A DNA stretch of 55,885 nt from JAWKHR01 sp041394725 (GCA_041394725.1 JAWKHR010000042.1:1-55885), one strand, 5' to 3'. Positions 31,595 through 44,376 are shown, counted from the first letter of the stretch. Program-made: numbers and translations. Notes: generated by a model not told the origin, from the sequence alone.

Positions 31595-32146
31595 GTGGAT
31601 CTGCTGCAGACGATTCTCGACGCGGGGAACGGCCAGGTCGTCAACCAGCTCGGCGGCCAGTTCGGTCTCGATCGCGACCGGACCGTGGCGGCGCTCGAGC
31701 AGCTCGTGCCGGCGCTGGCCGCCGGCGTGAGCCGGAACACCGCGCAGCCGGGCGGACTCGAGCACCTGCTCGGCGCGCTGGCGGGCGGCGGACACCAGCA
31801 GTACCTCGACGATCCGTCGCAGCTCGGCCGCGCGGAGACGGTCCAGGACGGCAACGGCATCCTCGGCCACATCCTGGGCAGCAAGGACGTCAGCCGCGGG
31901 GTCGCGACGCACGCCGCCGCGCGTACCGGGATCGACGCCGACGTGCTCAAGCGGATGCTGCCCATCGTCGCCTCGATCGCGATGGGCGCGATGAGCCGGC
32001 GGGCCACCTCGTCGCCGGGCGCCGCCGCCCCGGCCGCGACCGGCGGCGGGCTTCTCGACATGCTGACGCCGCTGCTCGACCAGAACCGCGACGGCTCGGT
32101 CGCCGACGACGTGCTCGGCATGCTCGGGCGCGCGTTCCGCCGGTAG
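31595..32146 (+). CDS. DUF937 (YidB-like) protein
   Basis: A 183-residue soluble protein with the DUF937 layout: an N-terminal module (MDLLQTILDAGNGQ...), a helical core with GILGHILGSKDVSRGV near residue 90 and LPIVASIAMGAMSRR near 125, then a glycine/alanine linker and a C-terminal GGGLLDMLTPLLDQNRDGSVADDVLGML segment. The function of this family is not known. It starts at GTG 31595, 3 nt after the hydrolase stop. Confidence 0.85.
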   Translation: MDLLQTILDAGNGQVVNQLGGQFGLDRDRTVAALEQLVPALAAGVSRNTAQPGGLEHLLGALAGGGHQQYLDDPSQLGRAETVQDGNGILGHILGSKDVSRGVATHAAARTGIDADVLKRMLPIVASIAMGAMSRRATSSPGAAAPAATGGGLLDMLTPLLDQNRDGSVADDVLGMLGRAFRR

Positions 32147-32152
32147 CGGAGC

Positions 32153-32497
32153 ATGACGACCGTCGTTCCCGTCACCGTCCTCCTGCTCATCGTCTCGAAC
32201 GTCTTCATGACGTTCGCCTGGTACGCGCACCTGCGGAACCTCGGCGACCGGCGCTGGTACGTCGCCGCGCTGGTCAGCTGGGGCGTGGCGTTCTTCGAAT
32301 ATCTGGTGCAGGTGCCCGCCAACCGGATCGGCTACACGCAGCTCAGCCTGGGACAGCTCAAGATCGTCCAGGAGATCGTCACGCTGTCCGTGTTCGTGCC
32401 GTTCGCGCTGTTCTACATGCGCGCGCCGTTCAAGCTGGACTACCTGTGGGCGGGCCTGTGCCTGGTCGGGGCGGCGTACTTCATGTTCCGCGGCTGA
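32153..32497 (+). CDS. DUF486 family membrane protein
   Basis: A 114-residue protein with four hydrophobic helices. SNVFMTFAWYAHLRN, SWGVAFFEYLVQVPANRIGY and LKIVQEIVTLSVFVPFALFYM are the conserved segments of DUF486, a family related in layout to small multidrug-resistance/EmrE-type transporters. The substrate and role are unknown. It follows the DUF937 gene after 6 nt and ends convergent with the ketopantoate-reductase-like gene. Confidence 0.88.
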   Translation: MTTVVPVTVLLLIVSNVFMTFAWYAHLRNLGDRRWYVAALVSWGVAFFEYLVQVPANRIGYTQLSLGQLKIVQEIVTLSVFVPFALFYMRAPFKLDYLWAGLCLVGAAYFMFRG

Positions 32498-32534
32498 GCG
32501 TCAGCCGGCCGGCGGCCGCGGTGCCGTCGCGACG

Positions 32535-33470
32535 TCAGGCCTGGCGGCCGGCGGCGTGCGGCTGAAGGACCGCGTACAGCGCGGCCATGCGCGGCGTCGG
32601 CACGCCAGCCGCCTCGCCGCGCCGGACCACCGACCCGGCGAGCGACTCGACCTCGATCCGCCGGCCCTGCGCCAGGTCGATGAGCAGCGACGACCGCGTC
32701 GTCGGAGGGATGCTCTCGACGTAGGCGGTGATGCGTGCGCGCATGTCCGGCGCCACCGCCACGCCCGAGGCGCGGGCGACGGCCTCGACCTCGCCGACGG
32801 CGTCCAGGAAGGCCGCGCGTGCCGCCGGGTGCGACCAGATCGGCCCGATCGGCGTGCGCGCCGCGCCCGTGAAAGCCGCGAACGGCGCGAGGTAGATGAA
32901 CTTCTCCCAGATCGGCACGCGGGCGTCGGCCACCGCCTCGGCCTGGATGTCGGCGGCCAGCATCGCCTGCACGATCGCGGCCACGCGCGGCGAGGCCGCC
33001 GCGCGCGCGCCGAAACACTCGCCGAAGACGATGCGCCGGTGGCTGCCCGTCTGGCGGATCAGGCCCGGCGCCTCGATGGCGGTCGCGATGTAGGTCGGCC
33101 CGGCGAGGGTGCGCGCCTCGCCGACCACGGCCGCGACCTCGCCCGCGCTGTCCACGCCGTTCTGCAGCGTGAGCACGACCGTGTCCGGCCCGAGCATCGG
33201 CGCGATCAGCGGCAGCGCCGTGGCGTTGTCGTACGTCTTGACCGCGAAGACCACGACGTCCACCGGACCGATCGCGGCCGGGTCCGCCTCCGCGCCCACG
33301 GGCGCGGCGAAGTCCCCGACGAACTCGGATGCAATCCTGATCCCGTCGCGGCGGATGGCGTCGAGGTGCGCGCCGCGCGCGACGACGCTCACGCGCGACC
33401 CGGCGCGGGCGAGTAGCGCCGCGTAGAACCCGCCGACGGCGCCGGCGCCCACGAACGCGAAATGCATCAT
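32535..33470 (-). CDS. panE: 2-dehydropantoate 2-reductase (ketopantoate reductase) family protein
   Basis: A 311-residue NADP-dependent enzyme. The Rossmann motif FVGAGAVGGFYAA is at about residues 5-17, the conserved KTYD lysine region at about 98 and the catalytic WEKFIYLAPFAAFT segment (lysine near 190) follow in order. It is expected to reduce 2-dehydropantoate to pantoate in coenzyme A synthesis, although many genomes carry several paralogues with other 2-oxoacid substrates. The start at 33470 overlaps the permease stop (ATGA), so it is the second gene of a two-gene operon with an amino-acid permease; this context is more like a catabolic paralogue than a pantothenate gene. Confidence 0.85.
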   Translation of the reverse strand: MMHFAFVGAGAVGGFYAALLARAGSRVSVVARGAHLDAIRRDGIRIASEFVGDFAAPVGAEADPAAIGPVDVVVFAVKTYDNATALPLIAPMLGPDTVVLTLQNGVDSAGEVAAVVGEARTLAGPTYIATAIEAPGLIRQTGSHRRIVFGECFGARAAASPRVAAIVQAMLAADIQAEAVADARVPIWEKFIYLAPFAAFTGAARTPIGPIWSHPAARAAFLDAVGEVEAVARASGVAVAPDMRARITAYVESIPPTTRSSLLIDLAQGRRIEVESLAGSVVRRGEAAGVPTPRMAALYAVLQPHAAGRQA

Positions 33471-34864
33471 CCACTCCCCGCCGGCCCGCGCCCGTCCGTC
33501 GCGGACACCCGGCCGGCCGAGAAGCCAGCGTACGCCGGAATGCCCAGAACGAGAAACGCGACCCCGGCCAGCGACTCCACGGGCCGCTCGATCAGCGTGT
33601 TGACGACGAGGTAGAGCGCGCCGGCGACGAAGACGACGGGCACCACGGGATAGGCCCACACCCGATAGGGGCGCGGCGCGCCGGGCCTGGTGGCGCGGAG
33701 GCGGAAGAGCGCGAGGCCTCCCAGGACGCTGAACAGCACCGACGCGAAGACGACGTATGTGAAGAGCTGCTCGTACGTGCCGGTCAGCGCCAGGATCGAC
33801 GCCCAGGCCGCGAGAGCAATGACCGCGACGTGGGGGCTGTGGTACCGCGGGTGCACCGCCGCCATCGCGCGGAAGAACCGGCCGCGCGCCGCCATCGCGT
33901 ACATGACCCGCGACCCGCCGAGGATCACCGCCGCGTTGGCGCCGAGCGTGGACACCACCACGGTCAGCGCGATCACCGTGGCGCCGGCCGGTCCGACGAG
34001 GGCCATCGCCGCGCGCTCGGCCACGCGACTCGCGCCACGCAGCTCGTCCATCGGCAGCGCGTAGAGGTACGCGAGGTTGACCGCGACGTAGATCGCGACC
34101 ACCGCCAGCAGGCCCAGCGCGAGCGCCCGCGGCATCGTGCGGCCGGGATCGCGCAGCTCGCCGGCGGCATACGTGAGGAAGTAGTAGCCCTCGGTCGTCC
34201 AGAGCACGGCGATCAGCGCCACGCCGAACGCGGCGACGGGCGACCCGAGGTCCGGCGGCAGGACCGGCGTCCACGCGGGCGTCGCGGTGGCGGCGACGAT
34301 CGCGAAGACGGGCAGCAGCACGAGCCCGGCGATCTTGGCGACCGTCAACACGCCGTTCACGCCGCTGCCGGCCCGCACGCCGCGGTAGTTGACGGCCGCC
34401 AGCCCGGCGATCGTCGCGACCGCCACGAGCTGGTGGGCGCGCACGGTCCACGTGAACGCCCCGAGCGGCAGCGCGAACACGATGCGGTCCGGACCGACGG
34501 CCGGCACGAAGTAACTGACGTAGTCGGCGCAGCCCACCGCCACGGCCGCGATCCCGCCGCCGAGCACGACGAGCACGGTGACCCAGCCGTAGAGGAAGCC
34601 GGCCAGCGGCCCGAACGCCTCGTGCAGGAAGACGTACACGCCACCCGACTCGGGGAACATCGTGCCCAGCTCCGCGTAGGTCAGCGCGCCGGCCAGGGCG
34701 AAGACGCCCCCGGCGATCCACGCGGCGATGAGCAGGGTCGGCGACGGCAGCGTGGCGGCCATCACGCCGGTCGTGAGGAAGATCCCCGAGCCGATGATGC
34801 CGCCGATGACGAGCAGGGTGGCGGCCGCGGGCCCGATCGCGCGGTCGAGGTGGGGCGTCGCCAT
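33467..34864 (-). CDS. APC-family amino acid permease
   Basis: A 465-residue protein with twelve hydrophobic helices. The first helix carries the APC signature IGGIIGSGIFLTTG (about 19-32) and is followed by TYAELGTMFPESGGVYVFL (about 62-80), both typical of LAT-type/YfnA-like transporters. It imports or exchanges amino acids across the cytoplasmic membrane; specificity cannot be read from the sequence. The chosen ATG at 34864 lies 10 nt after a perfect TATAAT on the minus strand. Confidence 0.92.
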   Translation of the reverse strand: MATPHLDRAIGPAAATLLVIGGIIGSGIFLTTGVMAATLPSPTLLIAAWIAGGVFALAGALTYAELGTMFPESGGVYVFLHEAFGPLAGFLYGWVTVLVVLGGGIAAVAVGCADYVSYFVPAVGPDRIVFALPLGAFTWTVRAHQLVAVATIAGLAAVNYRGVRAGSGVNGVLTVAKIAGLVLLPVFAIVAATATPAWTPVLPPDLGSPVAAFGVALIAVLWTTEGYYFLTYAAGELRDPGRTMPRALALGLLAVVAIYVAVNLAYLYALPMDELRGASRVAERAAMALVGPAGATVIALTVVVSTLGANAAVILGGSRVMYAMAARGRFFRAMAAVHPRYHSPHVAVIALAAWASILALTGTYEQLFTYVVFASVLFSVLGGLALFRLRATRPGAPRPYRVWAYPVVPVVFVAGALYLVVNTLIERPVESLAGVAFLVLGIPAYAGFSAGRVSATDGRGPAGSG

Positions 34865-34874
34865 GCGCCGCGCG

Positions 34875-34880
34875 ATTATA
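34875..34880 (-). promoter_or_regulatory. -10 box TATAAT of the permease-panE operon
   Basis: A perfect TATAAT on the minus strand, ending 10 nt before the permease start. Transcription would start about 4 nt before the ATG, again a nearly leaderless message. The -35 region is GC-rich and unclear. Confidence 0.45.
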
Positions 34881-34981
34881 CGCGCGGCCCGCGTGCCCGC
34901 CCGCGGCGCGGCGGGCCGCGACGTGCCCCGGCGCCGCTGGCCCCGCCCGTCGGGGTGTGCCAGAATCGCCGCGACCACGCG

Positions 34982-36703
34982 ATGGCCCCTGACGACGTCG
35001 GCGGCGCCGGCGGCGCCGACCGCTACGCCCGCTCCCTGCGCCGCAACCTCCGCACGCTCGCCGGCCTGGTGCTGCTCTTCGCGGCCATCACCGCGCTGTA
35101 CAGCGTCCTCTTCCACGTCGTCATGCACGCGGAGGGCCGGTCCTGGCACTGGTTCACCGGCTTCTACTGGACGATCGAGACGATGTCCACGCTCGGCTAC
35201 GGCGACATCGTCTTCCAGTCCACGGCCGGCCGGCTCTTCGCGGTGGTCGTGGTCGGCACGGGGATCCTGTTCCTGCTGATCCTGCTGCCGTTCTCGTTCG
35301 TGCAGTTCTTCTACGTGCCGTGGCTCGAGGCGCGCAACGCGGCGCGGGTGCCGCGCGTGCTGCCGCCCGGCACGACCGGCCACGTGATCCTCACCGACTA
35401 CGGCCCGGTCGAGGCGGCACTCATCCGCCGCCTCGTGCAGTTCCGCCTGCCCTACGTGGTGATCGAGCCCGACGTCGCCGTGGCGCTCGGCCGGCACGAC
35501 GAAGGCCTGCACGTGCTGGTGGGCGACCGCGACGATCCGGACACCTACCGGCGCGCCCGCGTGGGCGCGGCCTCGCTCGTCGCGGCCACGCTCTCCGACA
35601 CGGCCAACGCGAACGTCGTGCTCACCGTCCGCGAGGTGTCGGAGACGGTGCCGATCGTCGCGACCGCGGCGTGGGAGAGCTCGGCCGCGATGCTCGAGCG
35701 CGCCGGCTGCCAGCAGGTCGTGCAGCTCGGCGACCTGCTCGGCCGGTCGATGGCGCGGCGGCTCTCCGGCCATGCCGGCGGGGCGCACGTCCTGGGCGAG
35801 GTGGACGACCTGCTCGTGGCCGAGGCCCCGGCGATGAACACGGCGCTCGTCGGCCACACGCTGCGGGACCTGCGGCTGCGCGAGCGGCTCAACGTCAACG
35901 TCGCGGGCACGTGGCAGCGCGGCCGCTACACCGTGGCCACGGCCGAGGCGCGGGTGACGGCGGACAGCCTGCTGCTGCTCGTCGGCACGCGCGCGGCGCT
36001 CGACGCGTTCGACCGCGAGGTGCGACTGGACGTGACGCCGCCGCGGTTCGTGCTGGTCGTCGGCGGCGGCCGGGTCGGTCGCGCGACGTCGAAGCGGCTC
36101 GTCGAGCTCGGGATCGAGCACAAGATCGTCGAGCGGCGGGCCGAGCGCGTGTCGAACCTGTCGCGCTACGTCATCGGCGACGCCACGGACTTCGCGGTGC
36201 TCCGCGAGGCCGACATCGACCGCGCCGAGAGCGTCGCCATCACCACGCATGACGACGACGTGAACGTCTACGTCACGCTGGCGTGTCACCGCCTCCGGCC
36301 GGACATCCCGATCGTCAGCCGCGCGACGCTGGAGCGCAACGTGTCGACGCTGTATCGCGCCGGCGCCGACACCGTGCTCTCCTACGTGCCGATGGAAGCC
36401 AACGCGATCTTCGACGTCATCCGGCGCGGCAACCTGCTGCTCGCGGCGGAGGGCCTCGACATCTTCACCGTCACGACGCCGCGCCCGCTCGTCGGCCGCA
36501 CGATCGCGACCTGCGGGCTGCGCGAGGATACGGGCTGCAACCTGCTCGCCGTGCGCCGGCCCGGCGCGTCGGCCGTGCTGCCGGACCCCGACCTCGCGCT
36601 GACCGGTGGCACCGAGCTGATGCTCATCGGCGACCGCGCCGCGGAGCAGGCGTTCTTCGATCGCTACGGAAACGGGGACTCAATCGGTCGCCGATCGACG
36701 TGA
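34982..36703 (+). CDS. Potassium channel with two RCK (TrkA-N) domains
   Basis: A 573-residue channel protein. Two transmembrane helices (about 25-48 and 85-108) flank the pore with the selectivity filter TLGYGD (residues 70-75). Two regulator-of-K-conductance modules follow, about 125-345 and 358-573; the second has an intact Rossmann GGGRVGR motif, while the first has a degenerate one (LTDYGPVE). Each module ends with a TrkA-C-like subdomain (TPRPLVGRTI... in the second). It mediates gated potassium flux across the inner membrane in response to nucleotide or ions. No Trk/Ktr partner is nearby. Confidence 0.92.
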   Translation: MAPDDVGGAGGADRYARSLRRNLRTLAGLVLLFAAITALYSVLFHVVMHAEGRSWHWFTGFYWTIETMSTLGYGDIVFQSTAGRLFAVVVVGTGILFLLILLPFSFVQFFYVPWLEARNAARVPRVLPPGTTGHVILTDYGPVEAALIRRLVQFRLPYVVIEPDVAVALGRHDEGLHVLVGDRDDPDTYRRARVGAASLVAATLSDTANANVVLTVREVSETVPIVATAAWESSAAMLERAGCQQVVQLGDLLGRSMARRLSGHAGGAHVLGEVDDLLVAEAPAMNTALVGHTLRDLRLRERLNVNVAGTWQRGRYTVATAEARVTADSLLLLVGTRAALDAFDREVRLDVTPPRFVLVVGGGRVGRATSKRLVELGIEHKIVERRAERVSNLSRYVIGDATDFAVLREADIDRAESVAITTHDDDVNVYVTLACHRLRPDIPIVSRATLERNVSTLYRAGADTVLSYVPMEANAIFDVIRRGNLLLAAEGLDIFTVTTPRPLVGRTIATCGLREDTGCNLLAVRRPGASAVLPDPDLALTGGTELMLIGDRAAEQAFFDRYGNGDSIGRRST

Positions 36704-36764
36704 CATCGCGCCGGCACGAAGCACCATCGCGTCGTATGATCGGGACGCTCGACGAGGAGGCCCG

Positions 36765-40342
<3,578 letters not shown>

Positions 40343-40346
<4 letters not shown>

Positions 40347-41356
40347 TGGACCTGCGCACCACCTACCTCGGGCTCGAGCTCGAGCACCCGCTGATGCCGG
40401 GCGCGTCGCCGCTCGTGGACGACCTGGACACGGTCCGCCGCCTCGAGGACGCCGGCGCCGCCGCCATCGTGATGCACTCGCTCTTCGAGGAGCAGATCTC
40501 GCGCGAGGTCGAGCGCCGGCACGAGCACCTCGAGGCACACGAGCACGTGTTCGCCGAGGCGCTGTCCTACTTCCCGGCGCCGGACGAATACGCGCTGGGA
40601 CCGGACCGCTACCTGGAACAGGTGCGGCTCGTGAAGGACGCGGTGTCGGTGCCGGTGATCGGATCGCTCAACGGCACGTCGCCGGAGGGCTGGCTCAACT
40701 ACGCGAGACTCATCGAGCAGGCGGGCGCCGACGCGATCGAGCTGAACTTCTACTACGTCGCCACCGACCCCGAGGAGACCGCGACGCAGGTCGAGGATCG
40801 GCTGGTCGAGATCGTCGGCCACGTCCGGCACCGCGTGCGCGTGCCGATCGCCGTGAAGCTCTCGCCGTTCTTCACCTCGCTGCCGCACCTGGCGCGGCGG
40901 CTGGCCGACGCGGGCGCGGACGGCCTGGTGCTGTTCAACCGGTTCTACCAGCCGGACATCGATCCCGAGATGCTCGAGGCCGTGCCGCACCTGCACTTCT
41001 CGACCTCGGACGAGCTGCTGCTGCGGGTGCGCTGGCTCGCGATCCTCTCGGGTCGCGTGCGCACGTCGCTCGCGGCCACGGGCGGCGTGCACACCGGGCT
41101 CGACGCGCTCAAGGCGGTGATGGCCGGCGCGCACGCCGTGCAGCTGGTCGCGGCCCTGCTGCAGCGCGGCCCCGCCCACCTCGCGGCGGTGCGGCGCGAC
41201 CTGTCGCACTGGCTCGAGGAGCGCGAGTACGAGTCGCTGCGGCAGGCCCAGGGCAGCATGAGCCTGGAGCGCAGCCCGGATCCCGAGGCGTTCGAGCGCG
41301 GCAACTACATGCGGGCGCTGCAGAGCTGGAAGCCACGAGTACGGGCAGGATCCTGA
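40343..41356 (+). CDS. Dihydroorotate dehydrogenase-like flavoprotein
   Basis: A 337-residue TIM-barrel protein of the dihydroorotate dehydrogenase superfamily. Visible are LRTTYLGLELEHPLMPGASPL at the N-terminus, VIGSLNG near residue 112, IELNFY near 133, KLSPFF near 172 and TGGVHTG and GAHAVQLVAALL towards the end, which form the FMN site. The active-site loop differs from true PyrD enzymes, and this type commonly lies next to nifJ. It may supply an electron transfer or pyrimidine-related function; the true reaction is unknown. It overlaps the nifJ stop by 4 bp. Confidence 0.88.
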
Positions 41357-41388
41357 GGGTCCTGAGGGTCCCAGGGTCCCAGGGCCCG
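41352..41388. repeat. Short GGGTCC-type tandem repeats after the DHOD-like gene
   Basis: Starting at the stop codon itself, CTGAGGGTC occurs twice and CCCAGGGT twice, ending in AGGGCCC. The CCC/GGG pattern can fold back on itself. It may be a small repeat family or act as a weak transcription end. Confidence 0.6.
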
Positions 41389-41427
41389 GACGGGCTTCGC
41401 CCCGACACACCATCGAGAGAGGTCCCC

Positions 41428-41925
41428 ATGCCGGCCGGCCGTCGCGTTGCGCTCGTCCTGTCCTCCGTCCTGACCGTCGCCGTCGCCGCCTGCGCGCCGT
41501 CGCCTTCCGCGTCGGCCATCTCGGCGGAGACGCCGCAGGCCGCAGCACCGGAGTTCATCAACCTCGTCGATCCATGGCCGTACCCGTTCTCGTCGGCGGT
41601 GAAGACCGGCGGCCTGATCTTCGTCTCGGGCCAGATCGGCACGGTCGTGCGCGAGGGGCAGCCGGTGCTGGTCGAGGGGGGCATCGAGCCGGAGGCGCGC
41701 CAGGCGATGGAGAACATCAAGGCGGTCGTCGAGCGCGCGGGCTCGTCGATGGACCGCGTCGTGAAGTGCACGGTGATGCTGGCGGACATGGCCGAGTGGC
41801 CGGCCTTCAACACGATCTACGCGGGCTACTTCCCGGGCCCGAAGCCCGCGCGCGCGGCGTGGGGCGCGACGGCCCTGGCGCTCGGCGCGCGCGTCGAGGT
41901 GGACTGCATCGCCGCCGCGCGGTAG
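41428..41925 (+). CDS. RidA-family protein with lipoprotein signal
   Basis: A 165-residue protein. Residues 1-21 are a lipoprotein signal peptide with lipobox VAAC, so the mature protein should be attached to a membrane outside the cytoplasm. The rest is one RidA/YjgF domain with FVSGQIG, AMENIKAVVERAGSSMDRVVKCTVML and the terminal PARAAWGATALALGARVEVDCIAA, which includes the arginine that binds the substrate carboxylate in imine deaminases. RidA proteins normally act in the cytoplasm on reactive enamines; an exported, lipid-anchored copy must have another context. A stem-loop follows before the convergent dodecin gene. Confidence 0.88.
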   Translation: MPAGRRVALVLSSVLTVAVAACAPSPSASAISAETPQAAAPEFINLVDPWPYPFSSAVKTGGLIFVSGQIGTVVREGQPVLVEGGIEPEARQAMENIKAVVERAGSSMDRVVKCTVMLADMAEWPAFNTIYAGYFPGPKPARAAWGATALALGARVEVDCIAAAR

Positions 41926-41939
41926 CGGACGCCGCGCCA

Positions 41940-42006
41940 CGGGACACCGGGGGTCGTCCTGCCGGATCCATGGGCTGCATCCCGTGGAACGACGCCCGGT
42001 GTCCCG
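41940..42006. terminator. Long stem-loop between convergent RidA and dodecin genes
   Basis: Arms 41940-41957 and 41989-42006 pair over 18 bp with a single mismatch around a 31-nt loop. Its place between two convergent genes suggests a bidirectional terminator, though it lacks T-runs. A palindromic repeat of a second family is the alternative. Confidence 0.6.
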
Positions 42007-42024
42007 ACCGATCACACCGCCGGG

Positions 42025-42225
42025 TCAGCTCACCTCGAACGTGATCTTCGCGTTGATCCGGAACTGCACGATCTTGTTGTTCTTGACGACGGCCTCCATG
42101 TGTTCGACGTAGACCGACTTGATGCCCTTGACGGTTTTCGACGCGTCCTTCACGGCGCGTGCCGCGGCATCCTCCCAGCTCTCGTCGGACTGCGAGAGCA
42201 CCTCGATCACCTTGTGAATCGCCAT
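42025..42225 (-). CDS. Dodecin family protein
   Basis: A 66-residue protein with the full dodecin pattern: HKVIEVLSQSDESWEDAA, IKSVYVEHMEAVV and a C-terminal strand KITFEVS. Dodecins form hollow dodecamers that bind flavins, or CoA in some cases, and buffer free flavin in the cytoplasm. The start at 42225 has a strong GGAGGTGA ribosome site 3 nt upstream. It lies downstream of and in line with the histidine phosphatase gene. Confidence 0.95.
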   Translation of the reverse strand: MAIHKVIEVLSQSDESWEDAAARAVKDASKTVKGIKSVYVEHMEAVVKNNKIVQFRINAKITFEVS

Positions 42226-42287
42226 GGTCACCTCCGGACGGACGCGCGCCCGCCCCGTCTGCCGCGACGCCCCATCGCGTCGCGCGC

Positions 42288-42821
42288 CTAGTACCGAATC
42301 CGCGACGTCACGCCCGTCTTCGGCACGATCACGAACAGGTTGTCGTACTCGTTCTCGCCAATCGTCACGTCCGGTCCGCCGAACGCCTTGATGATCGCGG
42401 GGACCGTGTTCGAATGGCCGACGATCAGCACGATGTCGTCGGCGTGCGTGGCCTTGAGGCGGCTGATGAGGGCCGGGACGTCGCGCGACGGCGTGGCCTC
42501 GACGGCGAGGCCCAGCTTCGACGCGAGCGGCTTGCCGGTCTCCTGGGTGCGCCGGTACTCGGTGGCGAAGACGGCCGTCACGCCGGCATCGGCCAGCATC
42601 GTCGCGAGGCGCGCCGCGCGGGCCTCGCCGGCGGCCGAGAGCGGCGGATCCGTCTGGGCCGTCATCTCGCCGCCGGCCGCGCCGGCGTCGGCGCGCTCGG
42701 CATGGCGCACGACGTAGACCAGCTTCTGGGCCGCCGCCGGCGGCGCCGCCGCCAGCAGGCAGGCCACCGCCACGAGCGTGCACGTCGCGCGTCGCCCCGC
42801 GCGCCGGAGCTCCAGGGCCAT
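42288..42821 (-). CDS. Exported histidine phosphatase family protein
   Basis: A 177-residue protein with a signal peptide (ATCTLVAVACLLAAAPPAAAQ, cleavage after AAA/AQ). The catalytic VVRHAER motif (RHG-like, His about residue 39) stands at the start of the mature domain, with the second histidine in VGHSNTVP near 135 and the arginine in TEYRRTQET. These are the catalytic residues of branch 1 phosphoglycerate-mutase-like phosphatases. It should act on phospho-substrates in the periplasm. The ATG at 42821 is supported by AAAGGAGG upstream; an upstream extension of the frame overlaps the divergent gene and is rejected. Confidence 0.9.
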   Translation of the reverse strand: MALELRRAGRRATCTLVAVACLLAAAPPAAAQKLVYVVRHAERADAGAAGGEMTAQTDPPLSAAGEARAARLATMLADAGVTAVFATEYRRTQETGKPLASKLGLAVEATPSRDVPALISRLKATHADDIVLIVGHSNTVPAIIKAFGGPDVTIGENEYDNLFVIVPKTGVTSRIRY

Positions 42822-42876
42822 GACGTCCTCCTTTCGGGTCCTCGGGACGGTTGTATCATGCCTGCCGGGCGCCCCG

Positions 42877-43995
42877 ATGTCCTTCAAGCCTCGCACCACG
42901 CTGCCGGCGACGGCCTTCACGCTGCCGGCGCGCTACTACACGGATCCCGGCCTGTTCGAGCGCGAGCGCGACCGGTTCTTCCGGCGGATGTGGGTCGGCG
43001 TGGGACGACTCGAGGACCTGGCGTCGCCCGGCGCGTACCTCACGGTGGACGTCGCCGGCGACGACCTGATCGTGGTCCGTGCCGACGAGTCCGGCACGGT
43101 GCGCGCGTTCCACAACCTGTGCCGGCATCGCGGCACCCGGCTGTGCGACGCGGCGGGCGGCACGTTCGGCGGGCGTATCCAGTGCCCGTACCACGCATGG
43201 ACGTACGACTACGACGGCCGGCTGGTCGGCGCGCCGCACATGGAAGGTTCTCCGGGGTTCGTGAAGGAGGCGTTCCCGCTGCACGCGGTCCGCGCGGACG
43301 CCTGGGACGGCCACGTGTTCGTCTGCCTGGGCGACGACACGCCGGCCCTCGGCACCCACCTCTCCGGGCTGACGACCACGTTCGCGCCGTGGCGGATGGG
43401 CGAACTGGTTCGCGGCGCGCGCATCGAATACGACGTCCGCGCGAACTGGAAGCTCGTGATCCAGAACTACAACGAGTGCCTGCACTGCCCCACGCTGCAC
43501 CCGGCGCTCAATCGCCTGTCGCACTACCTCAGCGGCGAGAACGAACCGCTGCAGCCGGCCTACATGGGCGGCCGCATGGATCTCAACGACGGCGTGGAGA
43601 CGATGGCGACGGGGGGCCGGTCCGGCCTCGCGCCGCTGCCGGGCGTCGGCCCGGACGACCGCCGGCGCGTGTACTACTACTCGCTCTTCCCGAACCTGAT
43701 GATCGCGCCGCACCCGGACTACGTGCTGACCCACACCCTGTGGCCCGAGGCCCCGGACCGCACCCGCATCGTCTGCGACTGGCTCGTGCAGCCGGCCGAG
43801 CGCAATCGGCCGGACTTCGATCTCACGCCGGTCACGTCGTTCTGGGACCTGACGAACCGGCAGGACTGGCACGTCTGCGAACTCGCCCAGGCCGGCATCA
43901 GCTCCCGCGTCTACCAGCCCGGCCCGTACTCCAGCCGCGAGGACCTGCTCTACGCCTTCGACCGCTTCATCGTGGACGCGCTCGGCGAGGACTGA
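42877..43995 (+). CDS. Rieske non-heme iron oxygenase, alpha subunit
   Basis: A 372-residue oxygenase. The Rieske [2Fe-2S] ligands are Cys82 and His84 (LCRHRGT) and Cys103 and His106 (CPYHAW). The mononuclear iron site is in NYNECLHCPTLHP (His203, His208; Glu200 bridges), within a SRPBCC-type catalytic domain. The overall form (YYTDPGLFERERDRFFRRMWV at the start) is nearest to choline monooxygenase, GbcA and related quaternary-amine demethylases, but aromatic substrates cannot be excluded. The reductase partner is not in the window. A solo GcvT-like gene 8 kb away could act on a methylated product. A TATCAT box lies at 42854. Confidence 0.9.
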   Translation: MSFKPRTTLPATAFTLPARYYTDPGLFERERDRFFRRMWVGVGRLEDLASPGAYLTVDVAGDDLIVVRADESGTVRAFHNLCRHRGTRLCDAAGGTFGGRIQCPYHAWTYDYDGRLVGAPHMEGSPGFVKEAFPLHAVRADAWDGHVFVCLGDDTPALGTHLSGLTTTFAPWRMGELVRGARIEYDVRANWKLVIQNYNECLHCPTLHPALNRLSHYLSGENEPLQPAYMGGRMDLNDGVETMATGGRSGLAPLPGVGPDDRRRVYYYSLFPNLMIAPHPDYVLTHTLWPEAPDRTRIVCDWLVQPAERNRPDFDLTPVTSFWDLTNRQDWHVCELAQAGISSRVYQPGPYSSREDLLYAFDRFIVDALGED

Positions 43996-43998
43996 CGG

Positions 43999-44376
43999 TC
44001 AGCACAACACGCTCCGCAGGCCGTCCTTCAGCAGCGCCTCGTTGAAGTTGATGATCAACGCCTCGCGCAGGCCCGTCAGCTTCAGGTACGTCAGCACCTG
44101 CGCCACGTGCAGGGGCAGGATGGCGTTGACGCACTTGACCTCCACGAGCACCGCGTCCTGGACGATCAGGTCCGCACGAAACGCACAGTCCATGCGCAGC
44201 CCCCTGTAGTCGAGCGGGATGGGCACCTGCCGGACGACGCGGAGATCGGCCTTCAGCAGCTCGTATTCCAGGCAGGGTTCGTACGCGGATTCCAGCAGAC
44301 CCGGTCCGAGCTCGCGATGCACGGCGATGGCGCATCCGATGACCTGCCGGGCGACGGGCGTGGTCCTGAGTGACAT
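43999..44376 (-). CDS. GxxExxY family protein (PDDEXK-like)
   Basis: A 125-residue soluble protein with the signature GPGLLESAY (about residues 24-32) that gives the family its name, then LDYRGLRMDCAFRADLIV and VLVEVKCV, which correspond to the D...ExK core of PD-(D/E)xK nucleases, and a C-terminal NFNEALLKDGLRSVL. The function is unproven; members are scattered in environmental genomes and often duplicated. The ATG at 44376 is chosen because it begins the conserved domain; the open frame continues upstream through a large palindrome and is not counted. It ends 3 bp from the convergent Rieske gene. Confidence 0.9.
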   Translation of the reverse strand: MSLRTTPVARQVIGCAIAVHRELGPGLLESAYEPCLEYELLKADLRVVRQVPIPLDYRGLRMDCAFRADLIVQDAVLVEVKCVNAILPLHVAQVLTYLKLTGLREALIINFNEALLKDGLRSVLC

